This document shows positions 1 to 10,560 of a stretch of DNA of 64,000 nt, piece by piece. The notes under the pieces are model-generated. The model saw only the letters and a list, made by a program, of their open reading frames with translations. It did not search any database and was not told where the DNA came from. Within the stretch, counting starts at the first letter, position 1. Each line of letters starts with the position of its first letter. This DNA is from Diphasiastrum complanatum (Eukaryota > Streptophyta > Lycopodiopsida > Lycopodiales > Lycopodiaceae): assembly GCA_029204225.1 (NCBI GenBank), contig CM055099.1, positions 61,991,455-62,055,454 on the forward strand. Direction: 5' to 3'. Both the position numbers and the translations under genes were made by a program.

Positions 1-211
1 TACAGATCACAGATTATGAAGAGTTCAATCAACGAAATGACGTGAACAATAAGAGATAGATTGAAAGAGAGCCAATGAATCATAACATGAATTAATAATA
101 GGAAAAAAAAACAAGCAAGAACAACCATAGAAAAACTGTAAATATATTTCTATTAAATTTTTTTGTACATGTGTCTCATTCACATCAAGTGAGACGAATA
201 TTTAATCAGTA
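1..211. other. AT-rich sequence, nothing recognised
   Basis: This stretch is AT-rich with short A runs. It lies downstream (in the minus sense) of the last exon of the Ulp1-like remnant and could be its 3' flank. I see no motif, repeat boundary or RNA gene. Confidence 0.4.
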
Positions 212-608
212 TCAACTATCTATGATTTCTAAATCCATTTCTCCAGCTGGAAGTAGCTTGGGTGGAGAACACTCGGCCACTGCAACTGGATATGAATTTC
301 CGATCACAAGCTTTATGATCTCCTGTCTGAAGTGCATTATCTCCATTGGGGAGACCTTCGGGCATTTAAACTGAAAAAAAAAACATAAACACAGTTAAAT
401 GTAATTAAACAAAGATCAGTTTATATGAAAAAAAAAAAACACAATTAAAAGTAATTAATCGAAGATTACCTCTTCTAGATTTGGAAGTCCATCTTGTAAT
501 GCAAGCCAATTAAAAAAGTGTTTGGCATTGCATACGATGGTATACCAACCACAGCTGACAGAATCAACCTGCTGGGAGGACTGTAGAATCCAAATTTTAA
601 CATTATGA

Positions 609-767
609 GATATCGGATCAACGTGCATGATGTTAGAATAAAATCTACAATGGAAACAAGCGCGCGTCGAACCGATATCAAAAAATTATTGATTGAATAT
701 TGGATCAACGCGCACGTTATGAAAATAAACCAATCAATAACTACAAGGACGCGTCGAACCAATATTG
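609..767. repeat. Two adjacent ~72-bp imperfect palindromes
   Basis: Palindrome 1 (609-679) starts GATATCGGATCAACGTGC and ends GCGCGTCGAACCGATATC, which are near-perfect reverse complements. Palindrome 2 (about 696-767) has the same design with arms AATATTGGATCAACGCGC and GCGTCGAACCAATATT. The two units are also direct repeats of one another. They lie in an intron-like part of the Ulp1-like remnant. They could be tiny nested terminal-inverted-repeat elements or a duplicated hairpin. Confidence 0.75.
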
Positions 768-867
768 ACAAATTTATACCTTTGCATCAACCATTTTCAG
801 CTTTGAATATGCTTTTGCTTTTGGTACTAGAAAGAGTTCCAGTATTTTATGGATATGGGTCCTGGCA

Positions 868-871
<4 letters not shown>

Positions 872-912
<41 letters not shown>
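872..912 (+). repeat. (TG)n microsatellite
   Basis: An uninterrupted run of about 20 TG units, between the His and Cys exons of the Ulp1-like remnant. Histidine/threonine repeats in translations across it are only the dinucleotide translated. Confidence 0.97.
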
Positions 913-916
<4 letters not shown>

Positions 917-1639
917 GAGTTCATCTTTAAACAAACTGGATTACACACACCCTCATCATTGACGTACAAGGACAATACATATAAGCTCCAATGCTCACTG
1001 CAATCAGAAAACAATAAATTTATGAGAATCAATGTGAAATCAAAATTCATATGAAAAATTCGATATAATAAAATCTTATGGCAGCACGAGAATTGGAGTC
1101 CCCAGTCTAACGTATTGGAGCATATCATCGTGCAGACTTTTGAAATCAGGGAAATCAAAAACAGCCATGAATTGAAGTGGAAACAATGCAACATCTATAA
1201 ACAATGGGGTTTGGAAAAACTCCATCCAGTACTGAATTGCCCCACCTCCTACATTGTCCCCTAGCATTTTATCCTTACTTTCTAATTCACTTGTATCTAA
1301 TCTAGAAAGGGGGAAACCAGCATTGGTCTTCGGCATCCTAAAACTATATCGAGAACCTAAACCATTAAGATATGTGTATAACAATTGATCATACTGTATA
1401 TATTGAGGAGTATTTACAAAGGCAAGTGCAGGGGGTGACGGAAGTAATACAGATAAATCACAAAAAGAATCGTCATTCAAAATTGATTCTACCTTTACAC
1501 TAACAAAATCATCTAGATTGTTTCCAAGAATAGGAGGAGGGGAACTAATATTTATGGGGTTAGGAGGAGGAGGAGATTTAGGAGGTGGAGATTTATTAGG
1601 AGAGGAAGATTTAATAATAAGCATGTTTCACAGAGTTTA

Positions 1640-1822
1640 TGAAGAGCTTCGTGGCGTAGCTGTAGAGATTTGGACTCATTAAGACGTTGTGCGGTGGCAA
1701 TCCTTAATGATGGAACTAAAAACTCTACTAGCATCACAGCATCCTGACCATATACCAATTGGAAGGGTGTTTGATCGGTGCTCCCTTTATATGTTGTCCT
1801 GAATGCCCACAATGCAACAATT
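1640..1822 (-). pseudogene. Ty3/gypsy integrase remnant
   Basis: Only the region after the catalytic core survives: WAFRTTYKGSTDQTPFQLVY, a signature of plant Ty3/gypsy integrases, then PSLRIATAQRLNE. Just upstream, at about 1822, the reading changes from the integrase N-terminal segment (SLPKAEQRKLL) directly to this piece, so the HHCC zinc region and the first catalytic Asp residues are deleted. It cannot be functional. Confidence 0.85.
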
Positions 1823-1829
1823 TCCGTTG

Positions 1830-2380
1830 TTCCGCCTTTGGTAGTGATTTGTCTGGTTGGCCCCGCATTAGATATTCAACAATGTCGGCAGCCCATTCTA
1901 GTACTATATCCACGTAAAATAAGGCAACATCTGCCAGCTCATCATCGGGTTGGGTTGCAATCTCCTTTCCCTTGATTCGTGACACATGATCTACCATGTA
2001 GTGTTGTTTTCCCTTGCAAACTACTATCCGAAAATCAAATTCCAACAACAACATGAGCCATCTGGTGATTCTCCCAGTGTTGCAAGTTTTATTAACAAGA
2101 TATAGCAAGGGTTGATGGTCCGTATAAAAAGCAAAATGTGTGGCCATCAAATAGTGTCGAACTTCTTAACCGCATAGATCATTGCCAATACTTCTCGTTC
2201 TGTGGTTGAATAATTCATTTCGGTATCACTGAGCTGTCGGCTTGCAAATCGGATTGGAAAATCCTTTTTGTGTTCACCTGGCTGGGTTAAGACTGCTCCA
2301 ACTGCATACTTCAATGCGTCCGTATGCACGTGGAACTCAATGGACCAATTGGGTGGTCGTAGGATTGGTGCTGAGACCAA
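1830..2380 (-). pseudogene. Ty3/gypsy RNase H domain with connection to integrase
   Basis: Two overlapping frames. The first (2380-2147) has EFHVHTDALKYAVGAVLTQ and YSTTEREVLAMIYAVKKF, the RNase H core with the catalytic Asp (HTDA) and Glu (TEREVL). The second (from 2150) continues FAFYTDHQPLLYLVNK with the third Asp and ends in the tether DHVSRIKGKE. A frameshift separates them, at about 2150. Role in the element: degradation of RNA in the RNA/DNA hybrid. Confidence 0.85.
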
Positions 2381-2395
2381 TGCATTCTTAATCTT

Positions 2396-3535
2396 CTAGA
2401 AAGCCTTTAGAGCTTTCTCATTCCAATGTGGATCCGTTGTGAGCTTGTAAATTGGTCTGGCTAACTCCGCAAAATCAAGAATGAAGATCCTATAGTAGTT
2501 AGCATGACCCATGAAAATGTAGACCTCGCGGATCGTCCCCGGTGGTGGTAGATCAACAATGATCCCAATCTTTGATAGATCCGTGGCGATCCCGTGTCTT
2601 GACACTATATGGCCGAGTATCAAGCCATGTGTCACCCAGAATTGACATTTTTCTGGATTCAGGGAGATCTGGTATTCACGACAATTTTGTAGCACCTTTT
2701 CCAAATTGGATAAGTGTTCTGAATCTGGTCCATGCAGGCACAGATCATCCAAGAAAATTTCCAAAAAATTTTGCAAATAATCTTTGAATGCCGTCTGCAT
2801 GACTCGTTGGAAAGTGCTTGGGGCATTGCAAAGTCCGGATGGCATCACTTTATAGGCATAAGTTCCCCATTCCGTGGTGAATGTTGTCTTGTACTGGTCC
2901 TGGGGGGCTATTTTCATCTAGTTGTAGCCGTTGAAGCCGTCCAGAAAACTGTAGGCTTCATTGCCAGCTACTCTATCGAAGACACTTTCCGTAAATGGTA
3001 AAGGAAAATGGTCCTTCTTGGTGACTGCATTAAGTGCCTTCAAATTCACACAGATATGCATTTTGCCATTCGTCTTGGATACTATAACTATCAACGATAC
3101 CCATTCTGTGTGCTCGATTTCGTAAATGAAATCTGCATCCATAAGTTTCTACAACTCTTGCTTGATCAGTTCTGTATAATTCGGGTTGCAGCGGTAGTAA
3201 CGACTTACCTTGGGGACTGTTCCGTCCACCAAAGGTATGGTGTGCTGGACTACTGTTGGCGGAATGCCCTTTAGATCACTATAGCTCCAGGCAAAACAGT
3301 CTTTATATTCCACCAACAAGGATCGTAGTCTCTTGAACTGCGTGGGTGTTAACTGCTCTCCCACATGCACTATCCTTTCTTCTTCTCCTAGTTTCACAAG
3401 ATTCATCGGCTGTGTTTGCACAGGTCCCTCGAAGACTTGTTCCGTTGGTGCCTGACTTTGATCAGGTTCTCGTTGGGCTTGCGGCATCATGATTACCACG
3501 TCGTCCAATGTATAATTCTGGAAAGTATCAGGCAT
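2396..3535 (-). pseudogene. Ty3/gypsy reverse transcriptase
   Basis: Three in-order frames (3535-3149, 3142-2918, 2917-2396) cover the RT. Landmarks are SRYYRCNPNYTELIKQEL at the start, SKTNGKMHICVNLKALN, DHFPLPF, the fingers/palm block MPSGLCNAPSTFQRVMQ, and the active site FLDDLCLHG, an FLDD variant of the usual YxDD. GHIVSRHGI marks the thumb. Stops near 3145 and 2918 break the frame (QMKIAPQD is preceded by a stop in place of Gln). Pol polyprotein fragment, not functional. Confidence 0.9.
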
Positions 3536-3553
3536 CTCATGAACTGGAGCTCG

Positions 3554-3958
3554 TCAAGATTCCTCTTTCAGCATATTGATCTTGGCCCGACTGGTCATTT
3601 TTTTATTTTCTGTCACCTGTGTAGAAGATGACGCTGTATCTGAGTCCAACTTGATTGACTTCAAGGAATCCAGCACCTTCTTCTTGTCCTTTTTTGTCAT
3701 TTTGATGGGTTCATCCTTGTTGTCTTTCTTTGGGACTGTTGTGACATTCGCCTCATGGTTGCGAATATCAACGTGTACTATAGCTATTGCCTCTTCGGGT
3801 AGGTCACTCCATCGGATCACCTGCTTGTAGCGTTGCTTCAACTGATTCTTCTTATTCGCAGGTGCCTTGGGTGATTCGATCCTTAAGACTTTCGCCATAG
3901 CAGACCCTTGTGGTGGTTGAGCTGGTACCTTCTTGGTTCTGTAACGATCTGGGTCCAT
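3554..3958 (-). pseudogene. Gypsy polyprotein spacer between protease and RT
   Basis: A lysine-rich 134-residue frame (KMTKKDKKKVLDSLKSIKL) lies between the protease and RT frames in the same strand and order. No catalytic motif is seen. It is placed in the element by position only. Confidence 0.6.
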
Positions 3959-4018
3959 GTGGTGTAGGACTTGTTCATCAGTCAGCTCAATCTCCTTATT
4001 ATAAGTTAGAGCATATTG

Positions 4019-5910
4019 TCAAGGGACTAGATCATCGTCCACTGGGTTCTCAATTGGCTTCACTGACAGCCATGCTACGTTTATCATATTCACCCCAAAT
4101 GTGATTGGTGTGTCCATAGTGTAACATTTGGGTGAAGATGTACTCGGTTCTAGATCTGATTCATATTGACATGCTTGGCAGTCAATAGTTGCTAATGCAT
4201 CCGCACATCTCATGACATCCGTCTCTGAAAGATAGTGACCTCCCTTGGCTGGCCTTGGGCGGTCAATCATATGATCTGTCGTGGATGATCCGTCATCAGC
4301 TTTGGGTGCAATAGGTTTCACCGCCCATGTGGTTGGATCTACATTTACAGCCTGCTCTCTGTTTTTGAAGGTGAGTTTCCTTGTACCCCAGTTGTGTACT
4401 ACTTGCGCAGCCCTCACCCATGGTCTTCCCAGTAAAATACGGTATGCAGATGGAGATTCAAGTATATCCATGACCACAGAAGTAATCACATACTGCATGC
4501 CTGCTATCTTTACGGGAATATCAGCAACTACACCTTTTGGTTTCACATAGGATTGATCTGCTAGCTTGATGGCGAATCTGGCTGGCTTCAATCCTTGTAA
4601 TCCCCATTTTTCGTACAAAGTAGTGAAGATCAGATTGACACCTGATCCTCCATCTACCACTGCCGTCTCGTCCTCGTATCTCTTGTGTTTGATTGGCAAA
4701 GTGATGTTGTGTTCCTCACTTTCCCATGTTGCTCCGATGTGGAGGATGCTACTTGTTTCATCATAGCCTGCACAATAGATGGGCTCAGGCGCTATTGGCT
4801 CCTCATCCGCCTTGGCCCATTCAGCTAAAAGGCTTTTCGCTTGTGGTGCAATCCGCAGTAGTTCTCCGAGGGGTAAACTAACGTGGCTTGACAACAAGAG
4901 TGTGAGCCTTTCAGTGCGTGGTTCCTCAGGCTCCACCATGTGAAAAGGTGGTTCATATTGGTGCAACCGATCATTCTGATCAGTGCGCAGTGGTGAGCCT
5001 GTTTGCGGATCCCGCTCGACTCCGACTGGAGGTTCTGTGGGATTGTTTCGTTCTTGCTCTTTTTCCTCCTCTTGTGCTTTTTGTACCCAGTGTCTTATTT
5101 TCTGGTACTGTCTTCTCTCTTCCCTCACATTTGGATATGGCACTGAAGTTGAGGGTTGGTCGTCAATGACCGATGGTGGTGGTGAGGGAGCCACTTCCTT
5201 CCTCTTATGTGCTCGCATAACAGCGTACACAGGAGCGTAGTCGTGTCGTCCTTTCGATGGCATCCCTGTTGGAACTGCTGATTGTTGTATGGCAATGAGG
5301 TTAAGAGGTGCACTGGTTCTAGGTTTAAATGGACAATTCTTGAAACAATGTCCATAACCACAATCCCAGCAGGATGTTGTATATTGTCCTTTGTAGGGAC
5401 ATTCTGCAATTATGTGTCCCTCGTCGCACCCGTAGTAGCCGTAATTTCTTCCACCTTGATGTTGAGTTTGAGCTGCATAGGCCAAAACATACTCATTTAT
5501 GGCAGGATCCATAAATGGTTCATCTGGTCCGTACTACTGCTGCTGCTCAGGTTGAGGTGACATTTGCAATTCTTGTTTAGCTGTTGTCAGGTTTACATGG
5601 GCCACTTGTTGATGGGCTGGCCCTGGTGGAGCAGGTAAGGCCATGCGTTGTGGTTGATTGGGTGCGCCATACCTTGGTGCCACGTTAGGTGCCCCTTGAT
5701 GATAAGGATAAGAAGTCTGATAAGGACTTCTCTTCTGTTGAATAACCCTGGGGTTAAACAGCGAAATGTCGTATCGTGCGATGTTGCATTGCACAGATGA
5801 CAGAATCTATGTGTCAGTCTCAGATTTTGCTTTAGGACTGGACACTCGTTCGTTGTATGGTTTTGCGTGCATACTGAACACCATACATTTTCTCGTCGAG
5901 GATACTGCAT
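4019..5910 (-). pseudogene. Gypsy zinc-knuckle and aspartic protease region
   Basis: The 5' part (5910-5534) carries cysteine-rich knuckle-like segments (CSVCTQNHTTNECP, CHLCNATSHDTTFRC). The 497-residue frame 5512-4019 opens with a damaged knuckle (YGCDEGHIIAECP) and a second one (CWDCGYGHCFKNCP). The protease sits about two-thirds along: AVVDGGSGVNLIFTTLYE, where the catalytic Asp is followed by Gly-Gly in place of Ser/Thr-Gly, then ADIPVKIAGMQYVIT and ILLGRPWVRAAQ. This is the longest open frame of the element. D-G-G variants occur in plant Athila/Tat elements as I recall. Confidence 0.82.
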
Positions 5911-6003
5911 CTGGGTTGGTTCCGGTTGATGTGGAGTTACTGCTACAGTTCCTTGTAAGGCCTTTAGTTTCTGGTCAAACTACGCCGTAAGTTGCTCCAT
6001 CTG

Positions 6004-6968
6004 CTATTTGTGTAACTTTGTCATTTGCTCCAACAGCAGTTCTGTGGATAGAGTGGATGCGTTTGATGATGATAAAGCGATCGAGGGAGTAGGAGTGTAG
6101 GTGGAAGGATATTCGTTGTTAGATCCCTCATCCTCTTCCCTGATGGCATCTTCCATAGCTTCTTGCAGAGTAGCGTACTGCTCTTGTCTTTTCAGTTCTC
6201 TTCTGATGCTTCGTGGTAACCCGGCTAGGAACCACATGATCACCGCATGATCGGGAGTCAGGACTGCACTGCACTCGGATTGTAGATGTTTGACCCATTC
6301 AATATAGTTCCGGACCCTTTTTCATTTTCCCATCTTGACTTTGCTTAGTAGGAGAAACGGGTCTTCCAAGAACTTTCTTGGTTTAAAGCGCATAATGAGA
6401 GCCGCTTTTACCGCTCCCCAGGTGGATTTCTCTTCCTATGACAGGTTGAAAAACCAATCCTGAGCCACTGCAAGTAAGGACATAGGGAATAGCATCAGCT
6501 TCTCTGCAGGTGTCCGTTCTCCGTAGATTTCACAAGCTTGCTCGTAGATCTGGAGGAATCGGATGGGATCTGAGGATCCGTCGTATTTTGGTATCTCCAT
6601 CTGTGGTGCTCTTCGAACTGCATGCAAGGGTGAGATAGGTACGGGTTGGCCCATTGGATCCATTGGTGCTGGTTCCGGTTCTACCTCTTGTTGCACAGCT
6701 GCTAATCTAGGAAGATGTGGTGTCTGATTTGCTATCTTTCATGCTATTAATCATCCCGATCTCAGATTCATCCGATGGTGGGTTCCAAAGTGATTGGATC
6801 TTGCTTATACAATAGGATGCAGTCTGGATCTTCAAGGATCTGATCGATCTGATCGGCCGGAATGAATTTTAGGCCTTTTGCAGTGGTTTTTCCTTGATAA
6901 CTTTTTACTCCTTGCACTGATTGACCTGAGATTTTGACAATAGCTGGATCTGATGCAAATCTTTCCAC
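6004..6968 (-). pseudogene. Ty3/gypsy gag
   Basis: Three broken frames: 6968-6768 (with DQIDQILEDPDCILLYKQDP, a segment also found at about 35.4 kb), 6696-6436 (IPKYDGSSDPIRFLQIYEQA then AVAQDWFFNL, the retrotransposon gag core) and 6243-6004 (GLPRSIRRELKRQEQY, then a low-complexity tail). Stops near 6300-6430 interrupt it. Gag forms the virus-like particle that packages the element RNA. Confidence 0.85.
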
Positions 6969-8064
6969 TGATCTGGTCTGCGAGGGTTATCTTGTGTGAG
7001 GGTTGGCTGTGCGAGGGTTCTTTAACTGTTTTTGCAGGTAAAAAACTTGATATCTTTCAGATCTCTAAGAAGTAACTCTCGCAAACTTCACAGTAGCTGG
7101 ATCTAGGTCAGATCTCACTATAGAATTCTCTACGAGAGTTAACTCTCGCAAGAAGTGAAAATTTCACTGTATGCGAGGGTTCCAAATCACTTTTTGTGTT
7201 TGATCTTCACTAGATCTTCATACTAACTCTCCCAGGCTTCATCATTGATGTAATTTGACATTTTGAATCGATTGAGAGGGTCTGCGAGAGTTCTTACTGG
7301 AAGGATTTGCTGGATCTTCACTTTTTAGTGATTTTTTTGCACTTAAATCCAATTTTCTGCTCACTGAAATCAAACTAACTCTCACAAGCTCTTCTGTGTC
7401 CTGGTCTCACTGAGATGGAACTTCAGAATCCTCTACGAGAGTTCTTGATCACTGGAACTGAAAATTTTACTGTCTGCGAGGGTTCACTGGTACTTTCCCG
7501 TCTTTTTTTCATTGGGAACTCTCGCCCAGGAACTTAATCATCAAACTAACTCTTGCAAGGTTCTATGTGTTCTGGTCTCACTGAGATGGAACTTCAGAGG
7601 GCTCTGCGAGAGTTCTTATGAAGATTTGAATTTTTTTGGATTTTTTCAAGGGTTTTTTGAATTTTTTATGATTTTTCTCTTATTTTTATAATCTGCTTGG
7701 AACTAACTCTCGCGGGCTTCTATGCAGGTCCGGGACAGTACCCTGGAGCTACTGCGAGTCATGCAAGGGTTAATTCCCACTGATTCTGGAGATATAAAAA
7801 TTTGATGAGTTTTTTTTGGCTCTTTTTCCTCCAAAATACAGATTGGTGTGTTTTTTGAGTTTTTTGGATGATTGGTTTGGGTTTCAAGCCCTTAGAGGTT
7901 GTTCAGGGCCTCCTCTACCCTCTCACACCTCCTCCGCTAGCTGTGAACAGTCTAAACACAAAAAAACACAGAAAACTAACTTTAAACTCTCAAAAATCTA
8001 CCTAAACTACTCTAAAAAACAAGAAAATAGCTAAAATGCAACTAAACTAGTTAGTGGAAACTTA
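6969..8064 (-). other. Gypsy 5' leader packed with a reiterated actctcgc motif
   Basis: Between PBS and gag, about 1.1 kb contains well over ten copies of a short motif of the form aactctcgca or its complement tgcgagagtt, in both orientations and with scattered substitutions (for example near 7081, 7140, 7276, 7430, 7520, 7600, 7705). Related leaders follow the LTR at 23.2 kb and precede gag at 34.3-35.5 kb. No long ORF. Function unknown; a packaging or translation-related structure is only a guess. Confidence 0.75.
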
Positions 8065-8082
8065 TCCCCGGCAACGGCGCCA
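8065..8082 (-). other. Primer binding site, tRNA-Asp type
   Basis: The plus strand reads TCCCCGGCAACGGCGCCA, so the minus strand gives TGGCGCCGTTGCCGGGGA, the form complementary to the 3' end of tRNA-Asp used by many plant Ty3/gypsy elements. It starts one base from the LTR end. Confidence 0.9.
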
Positions 8083-8083
8083 C

Positions 8084-8902
8084 TGTGGGGTCGAAGATCT
8101 TTCGTAGTATAGCCCTTTCGCCTATCGACAAAGGTTAGATCACTAGATAGGTGCCTAACTATGCATAGGTGCTACTTTTAGTTAATTTTCTACTTTCTCC
8201 CTTAACTCTACTCACCACTATACTACTCCTCTTTAACTCTACTCCTCTACACTAACATTCAGGATAGTTTTGGTTGAAGGGAAGGGATGGAGAAGAAGAG
8301 ATTGAGAAGAGAAGAGAAAGAGAGAGAAAGAGAGTGAGGGTGGAGGTTAGCTCAAATGCTCCTTATGCTTGCTAATGGAAAAACATTCACTATGGCAAAC
8401 AATAAAACATGGAAATAGAAAGCAATAGAAAACACAACCAAGAGCAATAGCAAGTAGTGAATAGCAAATGAGGATGCTTCTCTTCCAAAAAATGGTAGAG
8501 TTTCCTCCTTCTCATTAAGCATGGCAATAGTGTACCAATGGTGCCTTTTTATAAAATGGGGAAGGCCCTTGCCCCTCAATCTTATTGGCTAATATTCACA
8601 ATGATCCTAACCATTCATCTTGGACCCAACTTGATCCAGGGGTCCACAAAAAGTACATTAGAAATCACAAGATTCATGTGAGTCCCAATTTGGACCCAAC
8701 TCTAAAAAGTGATCTCTAAGTTTAAAATTGACATTGGGCCTCTAGTTTTATTTTTATTACAAGGCCCAAGTCAAGTTTATTTTATTTACAACTTCAATTG
8801 CATGCTCATTGGGCCATGGGCTTATACAGGATGTCATGCCCTCGCAACACATTTTATTGGAGGATTTTATTTATTTACACTTTCTTGGGAATACCCCCAA
8901 CA
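8084..8902 (-). repeat. 5' LTR of the gypsy element
   Basis: Read on the minus strand it starts TGTTGGGGGTATTCCC and ends GACCCCACA next to the PBS, 819 bp. A close relative forms the solo LTR at 24635-25509 and a more distant one lies at 22653-23200. It contains a purine-rich GA tract (about 8280-8340). Confidence 0.92.
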
Positions 8903-9137
8903 TCCAATCATCTTTCGTGACAACATTTCAGCCCAAAGATTGGCAAGCAATCCTATCTTTTATGCAAGGAGCAAGTACATTGAGGTGGCATATCATTTTT
9001 TGAGAGAACTCATGGCAAAGGAAGTGGAGATACAACATGTTTCTTCAAGGGAATGTGTGGCTAATATCTTCATCAAAGGATTGGAAAAAGACTTGTTTAT
9101 GAAGCATAGGACATCACTTGGTGTACTATCCAAATTT
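8903..9137 (+). pseudogene. Copia RNase H C-terminus
   Basis: The frame gives PIIFRDNISAQRLASNP, ARSKYIEVAYHFLRE and MKHRTSLGVLS, the end of a Ty1/copia RNase H. It begins exactly at the gypsy LTR edge, so the gypsy element landed in this copia copy. The matching upstream part of the copia is not in the window. Confidence 0.88.
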
Positions 9138-9776
9138 TTGCTAAAACTACTTTCGACATTTTATTTGGCGAGGCCAACTTGAAATCTCAACCTAGAGATA
9201 GTTTCATATTTGTCAATAAAAGTCTAAATAGTTTTTTGACTATTTTTGGCAAGTAGATATGTGGTGAGGTCGAGTTTGGACCCATTCTAATTGGCTAATT
9301 CTGGTACATTGCATTTAGACTAGTATTTCTAGGTTTTTGGTTAAGTACCTAGAAGTTGCCATTTTAAGGCATACTTAGGGAAAGTGGGCAAATGACATTG
9401 TGGATTCTATAAATAGTTGTATTTTCATGGAGAACGGATCACTGTATTCTCTTATGATGTGGAGAATTCATCTTTGTTGATTCTATGTCCTTCTCTTGTG
9501 AATTTCTCATGATATCTTGAGTTTCTATATGTAGAATGTTGATTTTCTTGTTCATCTAGATATCACACATGTGGAGTGCTATACTATACAACTGTTGTAC
9601 GGACATGGACAGTACTAAGTCAGATCTAAGTGGTTATGATCAAATCTTGATGCATTTCTAAATTCTAGCATGCATAAAGTAGTGATTTCTATGTTATTGA
9701 TGAATCTAGATGTGTAATCAAACTTGGCTAAAGATCATTGATGAACTAAATGTGTTTTGATCTTTGATTTTTCACA
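9138..9776 (+). repeat. Copia 3' LTR (old copy)
   Basis: Follows the RNase H tail and ends GATTTTTCACA at 9776. It matches copies at 18034, 33297 and 60907, including the stretches GTACCTAGAAGTTGCC and GTTGATTCTATGTCC. The start is degenerate and set by comparison with the TGTGAAAG start at 18034. Confidence 0.8.
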
Positions 9777-9789
9777 AATTGTATCTAAA

Positions 9790-10560
9790 TTTTTTAATCT
9801 GGTTTTGTCCTTCCCTCAGCCCTCACCTCCTCAACCTAGTCCATCAAGGCTCATCTTCTGCTTCTCTATCTTCCTTCCATTTTGAAGGGCTCGTCAAACT
9901 CATTCTCAAGCACCCTCTTCCTTCTACTCTTGCTAACTTCCGTACCCTTACCATGCTCAACACCTCTTACAAAATTATTTCCAAGACTATGGCTTCTTGT
10001 CTTTTTCCCTTGCTCAACTCAGTCCTTTCCAAGGAGCAATTTGGCTTTGTTAAAGGACACAATATTATGAATTTCATCCTTAATATTTGGACAATCGTTG
10101 ACTCATTTGCTCATTTCTGTACTCTTGCTATCATTCTTCGCTTGGACATTGACAAGACTTTTGATTGTATCGGTTGGGACTACATCCTTACTTATTGCTA
10201 GGCCTTGGGCGTCTCTGCTTTCTTTTGTGTCCTTGTGCAAGCCCTCTACTCCTCTTCCTTCTCCAAGGTGCTCTTGATGGTTGTCTCTTGTAGCCATTCT
10301 CGTCGGGCTTTGGCATTCATCAAGGATGCCCTCTCTCTCCTTTGCTTTTTGCCATTGCTACTGAACTTCTTTCATGTGCACTCCGTCAGGCTGCCTCTAT
10401 TCGTGCTATTGCTCCTATTCACTCACCTATGGGCCCTTTGTCCCATTAGTTGTTTGCTGATAATGTTACTCTCTTGTCCCTCCTTTTTGAGCCCCACGTT
10501 CGTTGTATTTTGTGTATCTTCATTGACTTCTGTTACTGTTCCTCTTCTCTCCTAAATAAG
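9790..10560 (+). pseudogene. LINE reverse transcriptase fragment
   Basis: Motifs in order: LANFRTLTMLNTSYKIISK (motif of LINE RTs), LSKEQFGFVKGHNIM, LRLDIDKTFDCIGWDYI (palm Asp, DKAFD-like) and, in shifted frames, YSSSFSKV, a GCPLSPLLF-like block near 10327 and an FADN segment near 10452 where FADD is expected. At least two frameshifts and one stop at 10199. FADN for FADD would remove a catalytic Asp, but the frame is already broken. Confidence 0.82.

Larger units (their letters stand above)
212..1624 (-). pseudogene. Ulp1/SENP-type (C48) cysteine protease remnant, spliced and degenerate
   Basis: Four minus-strand pieces read as one gene. Exon A (1624-1080) encodes a proline-rich start (SPPPKSPPPP) and ends ...GTPILVLP. 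Exon B starts at 997 after a good acceptor (tgattgcag) and gives P-EHWSLYVLSLYV, the catalytic-His segment typical of C48 proteases. Exon C (580-470) begins after ctacag with SSQQVDSVSCGWYTI, the catalytic-Cys block (Cys codon 551-553), and ends GAAGAG/gtaatc. Exon D (370-212) follows a long pyrimidine acceptor and ends in TGA. Reading phase is kept across A/B and C/D. Known family role: cleavage of SUMO-type conjugates; in plants many such genes ride in MULE or CACTA transposons. The donor of exon A reads ATAAGAT where GTAAGAT is expected, and the catalytic Asp block between B and C is not clean (possible KYWNSF followed by stops near 790-860). The N-terminus is cut by the gypsy element at 1625. 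Inference: a dead, possibly transposon-borne protease gene. The pieces B to D are fairly secure, exon A less so. Confidence 0.66.
1625..8902 (-). mobile_element. Ty3/gypsy retrotransposon (OTA/Tat-like), 5' LTR to truncated integrase
   Basis: Minus-strand order is LTR (8902-8084), PBS, ~1.1-kb leader, gag, zinc knuckles plus protease, spacer, RT, RNase H, integrase remnant. The PBS complementary to tRNA-Asp and the absence of a chromodomain point to the OTA (Athila/Tat) side of plant Ty3/gypsy, by general knowledge of that group. Coding regions are split by stops and frameshifts. The integrase is internally deleted, and the element ends abruptly at about 1625 against the Ulp1-like sequence, with no 3' LTR in the window. 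Related pieces lie at 22653-23905, 24635-25509 and 34206-35960. Confidence 0.9.

Noticed and set aside
847-1194. 115-residue minus frame with a TH repeat
   Set aside because: The repeat is the TG microsatellite. The frame does contain the EHWSLYVL exon of the Ulp1-like remnant, but the rest is intron or another exon read out of frame.
8709-9182. 157-residue plus frame as a single gene
   Set aside because: It is a chance fusion of gypsy LTR sequence with the copia RNase H tail.
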